Source: Caulobacter vibrioides
GTDB lineage: Bacteria > Pseudomonadota > Alphaproteobacteria > Caulobacterales > Caulobacteraceae
Length of the DNA: 64,000 nucleotides
Assembly (NCBI GenBank): GCA_001449105.1
Contig: LNIY01000128.1
Location: forward strand, 55,479 to 119,478
Direction of reading: 5' to 3'
Part shown: positions 33,075 to 44,245 of the stretch, in pieces
Position numbering within the stretch: the first letter of the stretch is position 1
Layout: each line of letters starts with the position of its first letter
Position numbers and translations under genes: made by a program
Notes under the pieces: model-generated
What the model saw: only the letters and a program-made list of their open reading frames with translations
Told to the model about the DNA's origin: nothing
Database searches by the model: none

Positions 33075-35801
33075 TCACAGCAACTTGCGCAGGCTGACCC
33101 GCACCGTCCGCCCCATGGCGTCCATGTAGTCCTCCTGATAGGCCTGCGGCGTGCGGCCCTGGTCGTCTCGGACTTGCTGCTTCTCGTCGAACAGGTTGTC
33201 GACCGCCAGCGTCACGCGCGAGCCCTTGAGCCAATCGTAGCGCTGCACCAGGTCCTTGCGCTGGCCCAGGTCGGCGAAGCCCGACAGGCTGACGGTCGGG
33301 ATGTCGGAGAAGAACAGGTCATCGCCGCGCGGACCGCCGTCGACCCAGGTGGCCGAGCGCCAGGCGCTGCGCAGGCCGCAGCCCAGGCCGTCCTTGGCCA
33401 GGTTCGCCTGCAGGTTGACCTCGTGGCGCGGCGTGCCGCCCCGGCGGCCCAGCGAGGAGCCGTCCAGCAGGTCGAGCGGCGTCATGCCGTCGCGGATCAC
33501 CACCTCGTCCTGCAGCCGCCACAGGTGGTTCAGCGAGACGTTGAAGAAGCCCTGCCCCGGCGGGCCGCCCGAGCGGATCATGCCGCCGGGGCCGCTGACC
33601 TGCACGCCCCCGCCGGGCGGTCGCGCCGCGCCGCCGGCCGGACCACGCGCCCCCGGCGCGGGCGGCGGCGGACCGCCCCAGCGCAGGTTGTAGTTCAGGC
33701 CCCAGCGCAGTTCCTGGCGGTCGGCGTGCGCGAAGTTCACCGGCCGGGTGTCGACCGAGGTCAGGCGGCCCGTGGCGTCGCGGACGAAACGGCTGGGGAA
33801 GGCCGCCTCCAGTTCCGGCGAGACGGCCGGGAAGCTGGCGACCTGATCCTCGACGCGCGTGGCCGTGTAGTTGCCCCACAGCGACAGCTCGCGCTTCTCG
33901 AACGGCCGGTAGTTGAAGCCCAGCTTCACCACCTGGCGGCTGTCGGCGCTCAGGTTCGGGTTGCCGCCCTCGATGCGGGTGACATTGACCGTCTGGTTGG
34001 TGGCGAAGTCGTACATCGCCACGTTGGGCGTCAGCAGCACCGGGTCGTTGACCTGCTGGGGCGAGGACTCGCCCTCCTCGGCGCTGTAGTTCAGTGACAG
34101 GTTCATCCGCTTGACCGGCGACCACGACAGGCCGCCGCCGGCCGTCATCAGGCCGCCGATGTCGGAGAACTGCTCGTACAGCACGTTGCCGTTCACCGAG
34201 ACCCCGCCCAGGAAGCCCAGCACGCCGTCGCGCTCGGCGATCGGCGCGTCGGCGCTGGCCGAAAGCGTGCCCCGGTCGCGGATCAGGGCGCGGCGGGTGA
34301 AGACGCCCGAGCGCACGCTCTCGGCCTCGACCTTGCGGCTGTCGACCCCGCCCTTGAGCGTGGCGCGCAGGCGGCCGGCAGGCAGCTGCGCCACCGTGCC
34401 GTTCATCGTCAGCTCGGCCTTGGCGTTGGTGGTGATAGAGTCGGCGGTGTCCTGGGCGGCGTAGCGCAGCAGGTCGCTAGGGATAGGGCCGAACGGATTG
34501 ACGCCGGGATCGCTGGCCGCCACCGCCGCGCGATAGGCCGTGGTGTCGAGGCCCCGGCCGGTGCGCGTGGCGCTGTCGGTCAGGTCGTAGTTGCCGGAGA
34601 AGGTCCAGCGCCAGCCGGCCATCATGCCCAGCGCAGTCATGCCGGCCTCGAACTTGTCGGTGTCGGTCTTGCGGCGCAGGCCGTCCGGGACGTCGAGATA
34701 GCGATAGAGCGCGACGTCCCGCGAGAACGGCGAATAGGGGCTGTCGGCCTTCAGGGCCAGGTTCACGCCGGTCAGGCCGTTGAAGCTGACGCGGCTGGTG
34801 CTCTCGACATTGCCGCTGAAGGTGGTCGTCACGTTGCCCAGCGCGCCGAGGATCAGGTTGCGGGTGTAGGAGCCCTGGATCGCCCCCTCCTCGCCCCGCG
34901 CCAGCAGGGTGCGCGCGGCGGTCAGGTCGTCGGTCGCCGCCGCCCCGGCGCCGGCCACGAAGTCGGCCAGGCTCGGCGCGCCGCCGGCGGCCGAGGCCGG
35001 CACGGGCGTCACCGTCACCACCGAGCCCACGAGCGCGGACAGGGCCGGGTCGAGCTCGGCGCCGGTCGCCGTGCCGATGTTGCCCTGGATGTCGTAGGGC
35101 GTGCTGCTGGTGCGCACGATGTCGCGTTCGGACTCGTACAGCGGCGTCTCGCGACGGTAGCGGACATTGACCGTCCAGCGTGCGTCGGCGTCGACCTTGA
35201 AGAGGTTGCCCTTCTGCTCGTTGAAGGTTCGCCCGCCCTCGGTGGCGAAACGGAACTCGTCCTCCAGGTTCAGCGACCGGAAGTTCTTCTTCAGGACCAG
35301 GTTCACCACCCGCTGGTCGGCGCGGTAGCCGTAGGCCAGGGCCGCCTCCTCGCGCAGGATGTCCATCCGCTGGATCGCCTCGGGCGGCAGGCCGGCGATC
35401 TCCTGGAAGCCCGAGATGCGCTGGCCGTTGACCAGGGTCACCGGGCCCTCGCCGCCGCGCCCGCGCGAGCTGACGGTCAGCGGCTCCAGCATGGTCATCA
35501 GTTCGGCGATGCTGCCGGCGCCGTAGGCCTTGATGGCTTCCTCGTCGAGCGAGATTTCCGGCTCGACCGGGCTGTCGGTCTTGCCACGCGGCGCCGACTG
35601 CACGGTCACGCCCTCGACGACGGCGTCCTCGGCCTCGACGACCGGAATGAGGGCGGGCTTGGCGTCAGGGGCTTTCGCATCGGGAGCCTTGATCCCGGGA
35701 GCCTTGACCTCGGCCGGCTTGGCCTCGGACGGCGGCGCCGTTCCGACCGCCACAGCCGCCGCGAAACCCTGCAGAAGCACGCCACCAAGCGCCATCGCCA
35801 T
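33075..35801 (-). CDS. TonB-dependent outer-membrane receptor
   Basis: The 908-residue protein has an Ala/Pro-rich N-terminal region (about 24-50), a plug domain (VTLVNGQRISGF, ERMDILREEAALAYGY-like and VVNLVLKKNFR segments), and a beta-barrel ending VTLAVDNLFDEKQ ... VRVSLRKLL with a terminal hydrophobic residue. A Gly/Pro-rich insert (GGPPPPAPGARGPAGG and onward, roughly 704-747) probably forms an extracellular loop. The substrate is unknown. The start is placed at 35801 on the best open signal-like stretch; it could be slightly different. Confidence 0.85.
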   Translation of the reverse strand: MAMALGGVLLQGFAAAVAVGTAPPSEAKPAEVKAPGIKAPDAKAPDAKPALIPVVEAEDAVVEGVTVQSAPRGKTDSPVEPEISLDEEAIKAYGAGSIAELMTMLEPLTVSSRGRGGEGPVTLVNGQRISGFQEIAGLPPEAIQRMDILREEAALAYGYRADQRVVNLVLKKNFRSLNLEDEFRFATEGGRTFNEQKGNLFKVDADARWTVNVRYRRETPLYESERDIVRTSSTPYDIQGNIGTATGAELDPALSALVGSVVTVTPVPASAAGGAPSLADFVAGAGAAATDDLTAARTLLARGEEGAIQGSYTRNLILGALGNVTTTFSGNVESTSRVSFNGLTGVNLALKADSPYSPFSRDVALYRYLDVPDGLRRKTDTDKFEAGMTALGMMAGWRWTFSGNYDLTDSATRTGRGLDTTAYRAAVAASDPGVNPFGPIPSDLLRYAAQDTADSITTNAKAELTMNGTVAQLPAGRLRATLKGGVDSRKVEAESVRSGVFTRRALIRDRGTLSASADAPIAERDGVLGFLGGVSVNGNVLYEQFSDIGGLMTAGGGLSWSPVKRMNLSLNYSAEEGESSPQQVNDPVLLTPNVAMYDFATNQTVNVTRIEGGNPNLSADSRQVVKLGFNYRPFEKRELSLWGNYTATRVEDQVASFPAVSPELEAAFPSRFVRDATGRLTSVDTRPVNFAHADRQELRWGLNYNLRWGGPPPPAPGARGPAGGAARPPGGGVQVSGPGGMIRSGGPPGQGFFNVSLNHLWRLQDEVVIRDGMTPLDLLDGSSLGRRGGTPRHEVNLQANLAKDGLGCGLRSAWRSATWVDGGPRGDDLFFSDIPTVSLSGFADLGQRKDLVQRYDWLKGSRVTLAVDNLFDEKQQVRDDQGRTPQAYQEDYMDAMGRTVRVSLRKLL

Positions 35802-35979
35802 GCCCCCTACCCCAAAGCCCCGGCGTTCAACCGCCAGCTATCCCACAACCTGGACCGTGGTTGCATATTTTGGCTGGATAGCGGCGTTTGCGCCAGGGTG
35901 GAAATTAAAGCGGCGTAAGGTGGGAAACCGGTTACTGCGACGAGACCGGACTACGGCTTGCGCAAGGTGAGGCCGCGCC

Positions 35980-36798
35980 TCAGCCCTCGCCCTTGTCCGC
36001 CGCCTTCTGGGCCAGCTTGGCCAGCACGCGGCCGCGCCCCTTCGACAGGGCGGTGATCACGCCCCGGAAGGTGCGGACCTCCTGGTCGGTCAGGCGGGCC
36101 CGGGCCAGCGGGACGCGCAGGTTGCGCACCATCGACGGCTTCTTCTCGGGCGGATGGTAGAAGCCGGCCTTGTCCAGCTCGGTCTCCAGGTGCTCGTAGA
36201 GGCCCATCATCGCCGCCTGGTCGGCCGGCCCCTCGACGTTCAGCTCGAACTTCTTCCAGGGGCGGTCGTCGACCGTCATCTTCCATTCGTAGGCGTTGAT
36301 CGACACGGCCTGGGCCAGGTTCAGCGACCGGAAGCGCTCGTCGATCGGGATCGAGACGATGGCCTGGCACAGGGCGATGTCGTCGGTCTCCAGGCCGGCG
36401 CGCTCGCCGCCGAACAGCAGGCCGACCTTGCGGCCCTGCTCGACTTCCTCGGCCAGATGGCCGGCGGATTCGCGCGGGGTGTAGACCGGCAGGCGCGTCT
36501 CGCGCGGGCGGGCCGTGGTGGCGTAGACCAGGTGCAGGTCGGCGATGGCCTCGGCGAGGGTGTCGAACACCTTGGCGTCGTCCAGCGGCCAGCTGGCGCC
36601 CGAGGCGCTAGCCCAGGCCCGCTCCTGGGGCCAGCCGTCGCGCGGATTGACCAGCCGAAGCTCGTAGAGGCCGAAATTGGCCATGACCCGCGCGACCGAG
36701 CCGATGTTCTCGGCCAGCTGCGGGGCGTTGAGGATCACGCAGGGGGGCGTGCGGACGATTTCGCCCGAGGGGCTGGGGGAGGTCGTTTCGGCGGTCAT
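35980..36798 (-). CDS. trmJ: tRNA (cytidine/uridine-2'-O-)-methyltransferase TrmJ
   Basis: The 272-residue protein has the SPOUT knot with PQLAENIGSVARVMANFGL, LLFGGERAGLETDD and IPIDERFRSLNLAQAVSIN, the three classic motifs for AdoMet and tRNA. TrmJ methylates position 32 of tRNA anticodon loops. The C-terminal 50 residues are Lys/Arg-rich. The ATG at 36798 (MTAETTSPSP) precedes the conserved core by about 20 residues. It is divergent from the gene at 36895. Confidence 0.92.
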   Translation of the reverse strand: MTAETTSPSPSGEIVRTPPCVILNAPQLAENIGSVARVMANFGLYELRLVNPRDGWPQERAWASASGASWPLDDAKVFDTLAEAIADLHLVYATTARPRETRLPVYTPRESAGHLAEEVEQGRKVGLLFGGERAGLETDDIALCQAIVSIPIDERFRSLNLAQAVSINAYEWKMTVDDRPWKKFELNVEGPADQAAMMGLYEHLETELDKAGFYHPPEKKPSMVRNLRVPLARARLTDQEVRTFRGVITALSKGRGRVLAKLAQKAADKGEG

Positions 36799-36894
36799 GG
36801 GCGTCCCTTTGCCGTCGAGCCACACTTTGACGCAAGTCCGAACCGCAGTCTGGCGCGTTTAGCTTCCGCTCACGCTTGGAGGCTTTCGAACCCG

Positions 36895-37926
36895 ATGCAT
36901 CGCCGCGCCCTGCTCGCCGCCCTCGCCGTCCCCGCCCTGCCGGCGGCGCTGTCGGCCTGCCGCGAGCCGCCCCTGGCCGGCCAGGACAACCCCACCTTCG
37001 ACCACGAGGCGATGAGCCTCAAGCTGGCCGCCATCGCCGAGCGCGCCCGCCCCGGCGACCTGGGCGTCGCCGTCCAGGACCTGACCACCGCCCAGCGCGC
37101 GGCGACAGCCGGCGATCACCTGTTTCCGCTGGCCGGGATCTGGACCGCGGCCCTGGGCGCGGCGGTGCTGGCCGAGGTCGAGGCCCAGGCCCTGTCGCTG
37201 CGCGAGACCCTGACCATCGAGGACGTCGACCTGTCGCCGCCGCCCAGCGGCGTGGCCGACGTCTGGCCCGGCCGCCGGCGCTGGACGGTCGAGGAGCTTC
37301 TGAAGCGCGCCGTGGCCGACGGCGACAACACCGCCGCCGACGTGCTGATGAAGCGGATCGGCGGTCCGGGCGCGGTCACCGCCTGGCTGGACCTGAAGAA
37401 GGTCGAGAACCTGCGGGTCGACCGCTATGCGCGCCAGCTGCTGCCCGAGCAGACGGGCACGGCCTCGTTCCGGGCCGACTGGCGCGGCCAGGCCTGGCGC
37501 AAGGCGGTGCTGGGCACGCCCGAGGCGACCCGCCGCAAGGCCTGGCGGGACTATCTCGCCGACCCGCACGACAGCACCACGCCCCTGGCCGCGGTGCGCT
37601 TCCTCGAGGCCCTGAACCAGGGCGAACTGACCGACCAGGACGGCCGCCGCCGAATGCTGCGGATGATGGAGGCGGCCGCGGGCGATCGCCTGCGACCCGC
37701 CCTGCCGGCCGGCGCGCGGCTGGCGGCGATCACCTCGGCGACGCCTTGGGACCTGGGCCTGGCCGCCGCCGACAACGTGCTGGCCATGGTCCGCCTGAAG
37801 GACGGTCGCCGCTTCGCCCTGGCGATGTTCCTCAAGGCCTCGCCGCTGGAGGAAGCCGACCGCGACGCCCTGATGCTGGACGTCATGCGCACGGTCCTGC
37901 AGGCGGCGGAGAAGGCTGGGCGGTAG
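36895..37926 (+). CDS. Class A beta-lactamase-fold lipoprotein without catalytic residues
   Basis: The 343-residue precursor starts with a twin-arginine-like lipoprotein signal (MHRRALLAALAVPALPAALSAC). It follows the class A layout: FPLA at 77-80, GDNTAADVL at 143-151, STTPLAAVRFLEALNQGEL, and a late ITSATPWDLGLAAADNVLAMV. The nucleophile box, normally S-x-x-K after FPL(A), reads GIWT (81-84), the SDN loop reads GDN and the KTG motif reads TSA. It is therefore most likely a non-enzymatic periplasmic protein. The reading frame is otherwise intact. Confidence 0.85.
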   Translation: MHRRALLAALAVPALPAALSACREPPLAGQDNPTFDHEAMSLKLAAIAERARPGDLGVAVQDLTTAQRAATAGDHLFPLAGIWTAALGAAVLAEVEAQALSLRETLTIEDVDLSPPPSGVADVWPGRRRWTVEELLKRAVADGDNTAADVLMKRIGGPGAVTAWLDLKKVENLRVDRYARQLLPEQTGTASFRADWRGQAWRKAVLGTPEATRRKAWRDYLADPHDSTTPLAAVRFLEALNQGELTDQDGRRRMLRMMEAAAGDRLRPALPAGARLAAITSATPWDLGLAAADNVLAMVRLKDGRRFALAMFLKASPLEEADRDALMLDVMRTVLQAAEKAGR

Positions 37927-37945
37927 CGCCAAGCGAAAACCCCGC

Positions 37946-38015
37946 CCTTCAACAGGCTCAGGGTGAGGTTTTCTACCAGGTCGCCCCTTGGTCCTCATCC
38001 TGAGCTTGTCGAAGG
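37946..38015. repeat. Inverted repeat between convergent genes
   Basis: CCTTCAACAGGCTCAGG (from 37946) and, reverse-complemented, CCTTCGACAAGCTCAGG (from 38015) form 23-bp arms matching at 20 positions, 24 bases apart. I recall CCTTCGACA(A/G)GCTCAGGATGAGG as a common alphaproteobacterial intergenic repeat. It separates the beta-lactamase-like gene from the convergent gdx gene. Confidence 0.75.
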
Positions 38016-38033
38016 ACCAGGACCACGCACCGT

Positions 38034-38354
38034 TCAGTGCGACGACGACAGCTTCATCAGCACCAGGCCGCTGACGATCAGCACGGCGGCGATCACGCGG
38101 GTGATGCTCAGTTGCTCGCCCAGCACCGCGACGCCGACCACGAAGGCGCCGACCGCGCCGATGCCGGTCCAGATGGTGTAGGCCGTGCCCAGCGGCAGCG
38201 ACTTCATCGACAGCGACAGCAGGCCGAAGCTGGCGAACATGAAGAGGAGGGTGGCGATGCTCGGCCAGGGCTTCGTGAAGCCTTCCGAGGCCTTCATGAA
38301 GAAGGCCCAGACCACTTCCAGCAGGCCGGCGATAATGAGGAATATCCAAGCCAT
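38034..38354 (-). CDS. gdx: SMR-family guanidinium exporter, Gdx/SugE type
   Basis: The 106-residue protein has four transmembrane helices. The membrane-embedded acid is in IIAGLLEVVWAFFMK (Glu13), and the substrate-site stretch reads GTAYTIWTGIGAVGAFVVG, as in Gdx. The SugE/Gdx group exports guanidinium in antiport with protons. The ATG at 38354 (MAWIFLI) fits the family N-terminus. A hairpin with an ACGG loop lies just upstream (see findings). Confidence 0.9.
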   Translation of the reverse strand: MAWIFLIIAGLLEVVWAFFMKASEGFTKPWPSIATLLFMFASFGLLSLSMKSLPLGTAYTIWTGIGAVGAFVVGVAVLGEQLSITRVIAAVLIVSGLVLMKLSSSH

Positions 38355-38377
38355 GACGGCGTTCCCTTGCAAGAACG

Positions 38378-38391
38378 CCGGGCCGTCCCGG
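38378..38391 (-). promoter_or_regulatory. Hairpin with ACGG tetraloop upstream of gdx
   Basis: On the transcribed strand, CCGGG-ACGG-CCCGG forms a 5-bp stem closing an ACGG loop, 24 bases before the start codon. A second hairpin (GGCGTTC...GAACGCC) follows and partly covers the Shine-Dalgarno region. Guanidine-II (mini-ykkC) riboswitches consist of two small stems with ACGR loops; only one such stem is evident here. Confidence 0.35.
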
Positions 38392-38469
38392 ACTTAAGCC
38401 CGCCTGGTGTGAAGACGGGGGAGGACGTGGCCTCGCTCGGTTGTGGCCGGGGAGATAGGCGCTAAAGCC

Positions 38470-40959
<2,490 letters not shown>

Positions 40960-41219
40960 CACGTCCGTATGACGCCACAGACCGTTCAAGCCGCTCCCCA
41001 CTCTCGCCCCCACTTGGGACGTCCAGCACAGCCACAACCCATTAGGGCGCTGCGGGGTCCATGTCGCCTGCGGTGGAATGCCGCGCTCGACCATCGGACG
41101 CCGCACCACTCAGCCTTTCCCCAGCGGCCGCAACAGTCTATAGGGCTCGCCGTCCGCGCCACGTTCCGGCCCTGTGCGCCGAGCGTCAGAGCGCGCCACC
41201 GCGAGAGGAAGACCCCGCA

Positions 41220-42434
41220 ATGGCCAAGATCAAAGTCGCCAATCCCGTCGTCGACATGGACGGCGACGAAATGACCCGGATCATCTGGAAGCTCATCAAG
41301 GATAAGCTGATCTTCCCGTATCTGGACCTGGAACTGGACTACTACGACCTGTCGGTCGAAAACCGCGACGCCACCAACGACCAGGTGACGATCGACGCCG
41401 CCGAGGCCACCAAGAAGCACGGCGTGGCCGTGAAGTGCGCCACCATCACGCCGGACGAACAGCGCGTCACCGAGTTCAACCTCAAGAAGATGTGGAAGTC
41501 GCCGAACGGCACGATCCGCAACATCCTGGGCGGCGTGATCTTCCGTGAGCCGATCATCTGCCAGAACGTGCCGCGCCTGGTGCCGGGCTGGACCCAGCCG
41601 ATCATCGTCGGCCGCCACGCCTTCGGCGACCAGTACCGCGCCACCGACTTCAAGTTCCCCGGCAAGGGCACCCTGACGATCAAGTTCGTCGGCGAAGACG
41701 GCGAGACCATCGAGCACGAAGTCTACAAGGCTCCGGGTTCGGGCGTGGCCATGGCCATGTACAACATCGACGAGTCGATCCGCGAGTTCGCCCACGCCTC
41801 GTTCGCCTACGGCCTGAACCGCAAGTACCCGGTCTACCTGTCGACCAAGAACACGATCCTCAAGGCCTATGACGGCCGCTTCAAGGACCTGTTCCAGGAA
41901 GTCTACGACGAGCACTACGCCGAGCAGTTCAAGGCGCTGGGCATCCACTACGAACACCGCCTGATCGACGACATGGTCGCCTCGGCGCTGAAGTGGTCGG
42001 GCGGCTACGTCTGGGCCTGCAAGAACTACGACGGCGACGTGCAGTCGGACATCGTGGCGCAAGGCTTCGGCTCGCTGGGCCTGATGACCTCGGTGCTGAT
42101 GACGCCGGACGGCAAGACCGTGGAAGCCGAAGCCGCCCACGGCACGGTGACCCGTCACTACCGCCAGCACCAGAAGGGCGAGTCGACCTCGACCAACTCG
42201 ATCGCCTCGATCTTCGCCTGGACCCGTGGCCTGGCCCACCGCGCCAAGCTCGACGACAACCAAGAGCTGGCCAAGTTCGCCGCCACCCTGGAAAAGGTCT
42301 GCATCGACACCGTCGAAAGCGGCTTCATGACCAAGGACCTGGCCCTGCTCGTCGGCGACAAGCAAGGCTGGCTGACCACCGAAGGCTTCCTCGACAAGAT
42401 CGACGAGAACCTTCAGAAGGCCATGGCCGCCTAA
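41220..42434 (+). CDS. icd: NADP-dependent isocitrate dehydrogenase
   Basis: The 404-residue enzyme matches the homodimeric eukaryote-like NADP-IDH subfamily: [88 protein letters not shown] and [12 protein letters not shown]. It oxidises isocitrate to 2-oxoglutarate in the TCA cycle. AGAGGAAG precedes the ATG. The upstream 260 bases shared with the kinase gene are rich in GC and I see no clear promoter. A terminator follows. Confidence 0.98.
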   Translation: MAKIKVANPVVDMDGDEMTRIIWKLIKDKLIFPYLDLELDYYDLSVENRDATNDQVTIDAAEATKKHGVAVKCATITPDEQRVTEFNLKKMWKSPNGTIRNILGGVIFREPIICQNVPRLVPGWTQPIIVGRHAFGDQYRATDFKFPGKGTLTIKFVGEDGETIEHEVYKAPGSGVAMAMYNIDESIREFAHASFAYGLNRKYPVYLSTKNTILKAYDGRFKDLFQEVYDEHYAEQFKALGIHYEHRLIDDMVASALKWSGGYVWACKNYDGDVQSDIVAQGFGSLGLMTSVLMTPDGKTVEAEAAHGTVTRHYRQHQKGESTSTNSIASIFAWTRGLAHRAKLDDNQELAKFAATLEKVCIDTVESGFMTKDLALLVGDKQGWLTTEGFLDKIDENLQKAMAA

Positions 42435-42458
42435 GCGGTCCGGACTTCCGGTAAGGAC

Positions 42459-42488
42459 AAGGCCCTCCCTCGCGGGAGGGCCTTTTTC
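42459..42488 (+). terminator. Terminator of icd
   Basis: AAGGCCCTCCC (42459-42469) and GGGAGGGCCTT (42474-42484) form an 11-bp stem with a four-base loop, followed by TTTCTTT. It lies 25 bases after the icd stop. Confidence 0.88.
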
Positions 42489-42621
42489 TTTGCAACATTG
42501 GCGAACACTGGCGGCGTTAAGCGCCATGTCCGCTTCTGGGCGCCTTCCGCCACGATGCTGACGCGCCGCCCTTCCATCCTGGCCGGTGCGCCGGCGTTCC
42601 GGTGATCATGCCGGACCCCCG

Positions 42622-43428
42622 ATGCCACGACCGCTGATCGACCCGCCGTCACGCCGCCGCACCTCGCGCGCGACGAAGCTGGCGGCCGGCCTGTTCAGCG
42701 TCGGGGCCCACGCGGCCGTGCTGGCCGCCGTTGTGCTGGCCCAGACCGAACCGCGTCCGCCCGAGCCCGAGCCGTTCGCGGTCGACCTCGTCCAGCCGCC
42801 GCCCCCGCCTCCCCCGCCGCCGGAACCCAAGCCGCCCGCGCCGGAGCCGAAGCCCGACTCCAAGCCCGCGCGGCCGCCCTCGCCCGCGCCGCCCAAGCCC
42901 GATCCCAAGCCGCCCAGGCAGACCGCCCGCCCCGCCGTGCGTCCGCCCGAGGTCGAGCCCCTGCCCGCCGCCCCCGCCGACACCACGATGCTGGCCGCCG
43001 AACTGGGCGAAGCCGAACTGGCCGGCGCCACCACGGTCGGCGCGGGGTCGGGGAACGGCTCGGGCGACGGCGCCAGCTGCGACATGGTCCGCCGACTGCA
43101 AGCGGCCCTGCGCCGCAATCCCCGTGTCCGCAACGCCCTGGCGGCCGCCCACGGCGAGGCGACCGCCTCGGGCAAGGCGGTGCTGATCTGGAACGGCAAG
43201 TGGCTGCAGAGCCCCAACCAGGTCGGCCGGGGCCTGGCCGGCGTGCGCGAGGCGATCATCATGGAGGTCGGCTTCGCCCCGGCCGCCTGTCGCGCCGACA
43301 CCATGCGCGGCCTGGTGGTCGTCAGCCTCGCCGACGGCCCCGGCGCCCCGCGCCTGGCCCTGGGCGACTCTTCCTGGCGCTGGTCGGACCTGCTGTTCGC
43401 GCCGGGCACGCGCCGGCGCGGAACCTGA
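42622..43428 (+). CDS. Membrane-anchored proline-rich protein, TonB-like N-terminus
   Basis: The 268-residue protein has a membrane helix (about 20-40), then a long Pro/Glu/Lys-rich spacer (PPPPPPPPPEPKPPAPEPKP and similar, about 58-105), as in TonB. The C-terminal domain (about 145-268) begins CDMVRRLQAALRRNPRVRNA and has no obvious TonB_C motif; it contains a second cysteine (PAACRADT). It may be a TonB-type energy transducer variant or a periplasm-spanning scaffold. The ATG at 42622 is chosen over 42586 because the upstream codons are not helix-like. Confidence 0.75.
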   Translation: MPRPLIDPPSRRRTSRATKLAAGLFSVGAHAAVLAAVVLAQTEPRPPEPEPFAVDLVQPPPPPPPPPEPKPPAPEPKPDSKPARPPSPAPPKPDPKPPRQTARPAVRPPEVEPLPAAPADTTMLAAELGEAELAGATTVGAGSGNGSGDGASCDMVRRLQAALRRNPRVRNALAAAHGEATASGKAVLIWNGKWLQSPNQVGRGLAGVREAIIMEVGFAPAACRADTMRGLVVVSLADGPGAPRLALGDSSWRWSDLLFAPGTRRRGT

Positions 43429-43435
43429 GCCTGGC

Positions 43436-44206
43436 CTAGTTCCGGCGCTGATAGCCGGGATAGTGGCGGATCTGGTCGTCCACGCAGACGCCGAACGGCC
43501 TGGAGCCGTCCGCGCCGTAGGCGATCGTGCGGTCGAAGTCCCAGGCGATCTTGCCGTCGCTCCCCAGCCTTGCCTGACCGGGCGGGCCGCCGCACGCCGC
43601 CGCGACCGCGTCGAGCAGCGGCTGGCTGACCTGTGAGGGCAGAAACGATCCGACGCTCATTTCCCCCGGCGTGTCGGGAAGCCCGCGAACGCCCCGAAGA
43701 ACCTTGTAAGCCCGTCCGAAATCGGGCTGCGCCGCGGCGATCGCCGCCCGCAACCTGTCGGCGCCCAAGCCTCGCACCGCCTCGCAGTCACGGCTCCACG
43801 CGTCGAAAGCGGCCTTCGTCGCAGCCCATGTGCGCTCGGAGCTGGATGTCTCTTCCGGCGCCAGCTCCCGGCGCACCCAGCAGGCGGGACGCCCCTTGGG
43901 GTCCTGATACAGGGTCGAGAGCAGGAGCGCGAAACCCCCGCCCCGGCGCTCGAGCTCCACCGTGACCGGCAGGTCGGGCGGCGACCATTCGGCGGCGGCC
44001 GCGACCAGCCTGCATCCGGCAGAGCCGGCGCCGTCGGCCACGCAGGTCTTGCCCTGCCTGGGGCCGTAGGTACGGCTCATGGTCAGCTGGCCCAGCGGTT
44101 CGACATTGGTGAAGCCTTCGGCCGGTGCGATCACCACGTCGGCGGCGGCCGTCGTCGCCTGCAAGGCGAGCAGCACGGTCGCGACGACGATCCCCACGCT
44201 TTTCAT
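43436..44206 (-). CDS. Secreted protein of unknown function
   Basis: The 256-residue precursor has a signal peptide (MKSVGIVVATVLLALQATTAAA). The mature part has several cysteines (KTCVADG, AGCRLV, PACWVRR, RDCEAV, AACGGP, GVCVDD), suggesting disulphides. No family was recognised. It converges on the proline-rich gene, stopping seven bases apart, and follows the patatin gene by 39 bases in the same direction. Confidence 0.75.
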   Translation of the reverse strand: MKSVGIVVATVLLALQATTAAADVVIAPAEGFTNVEPLGQLTMSRTYGPRQGKTCVADGAGSAGCRLVAAAAEWSPPDLPVTVELERRGGGFALLLSTLYQDPKGRPACWVRRELAPEETSSSERTWAATKAAFDAWSRDCEAVRGLGADRLRAAIAAAQPDFGRAYKVLRGVRGLPDTPGEMSVGSFLPSQVSQPLLDAVAAACGGPPGQARLGSDGKIAWDFDRTIAYGADGSRPFGVCVDDQIRHYPGYQRRN

Positions 44207-44245
44207 GCTCTCATCCCCCTTCGCCTCCCCCCAGGCTCCGAGACG

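Noticed and set aside
36880..36895. A tRNA T-arm-like stretch (TTTCGAACCC)
   Set aside because: No matching D-arm, anticodon stem or acceptor stem lies around it; it is the start region of the beta-lactamase-like gene.
42622..43428. Calling the proline-rich membrane protein TonB
   Set aside because: The N-terminus fits TonB but the C-terminal domain lacks the TonB_C motif, so only a TonB-like label is supported.
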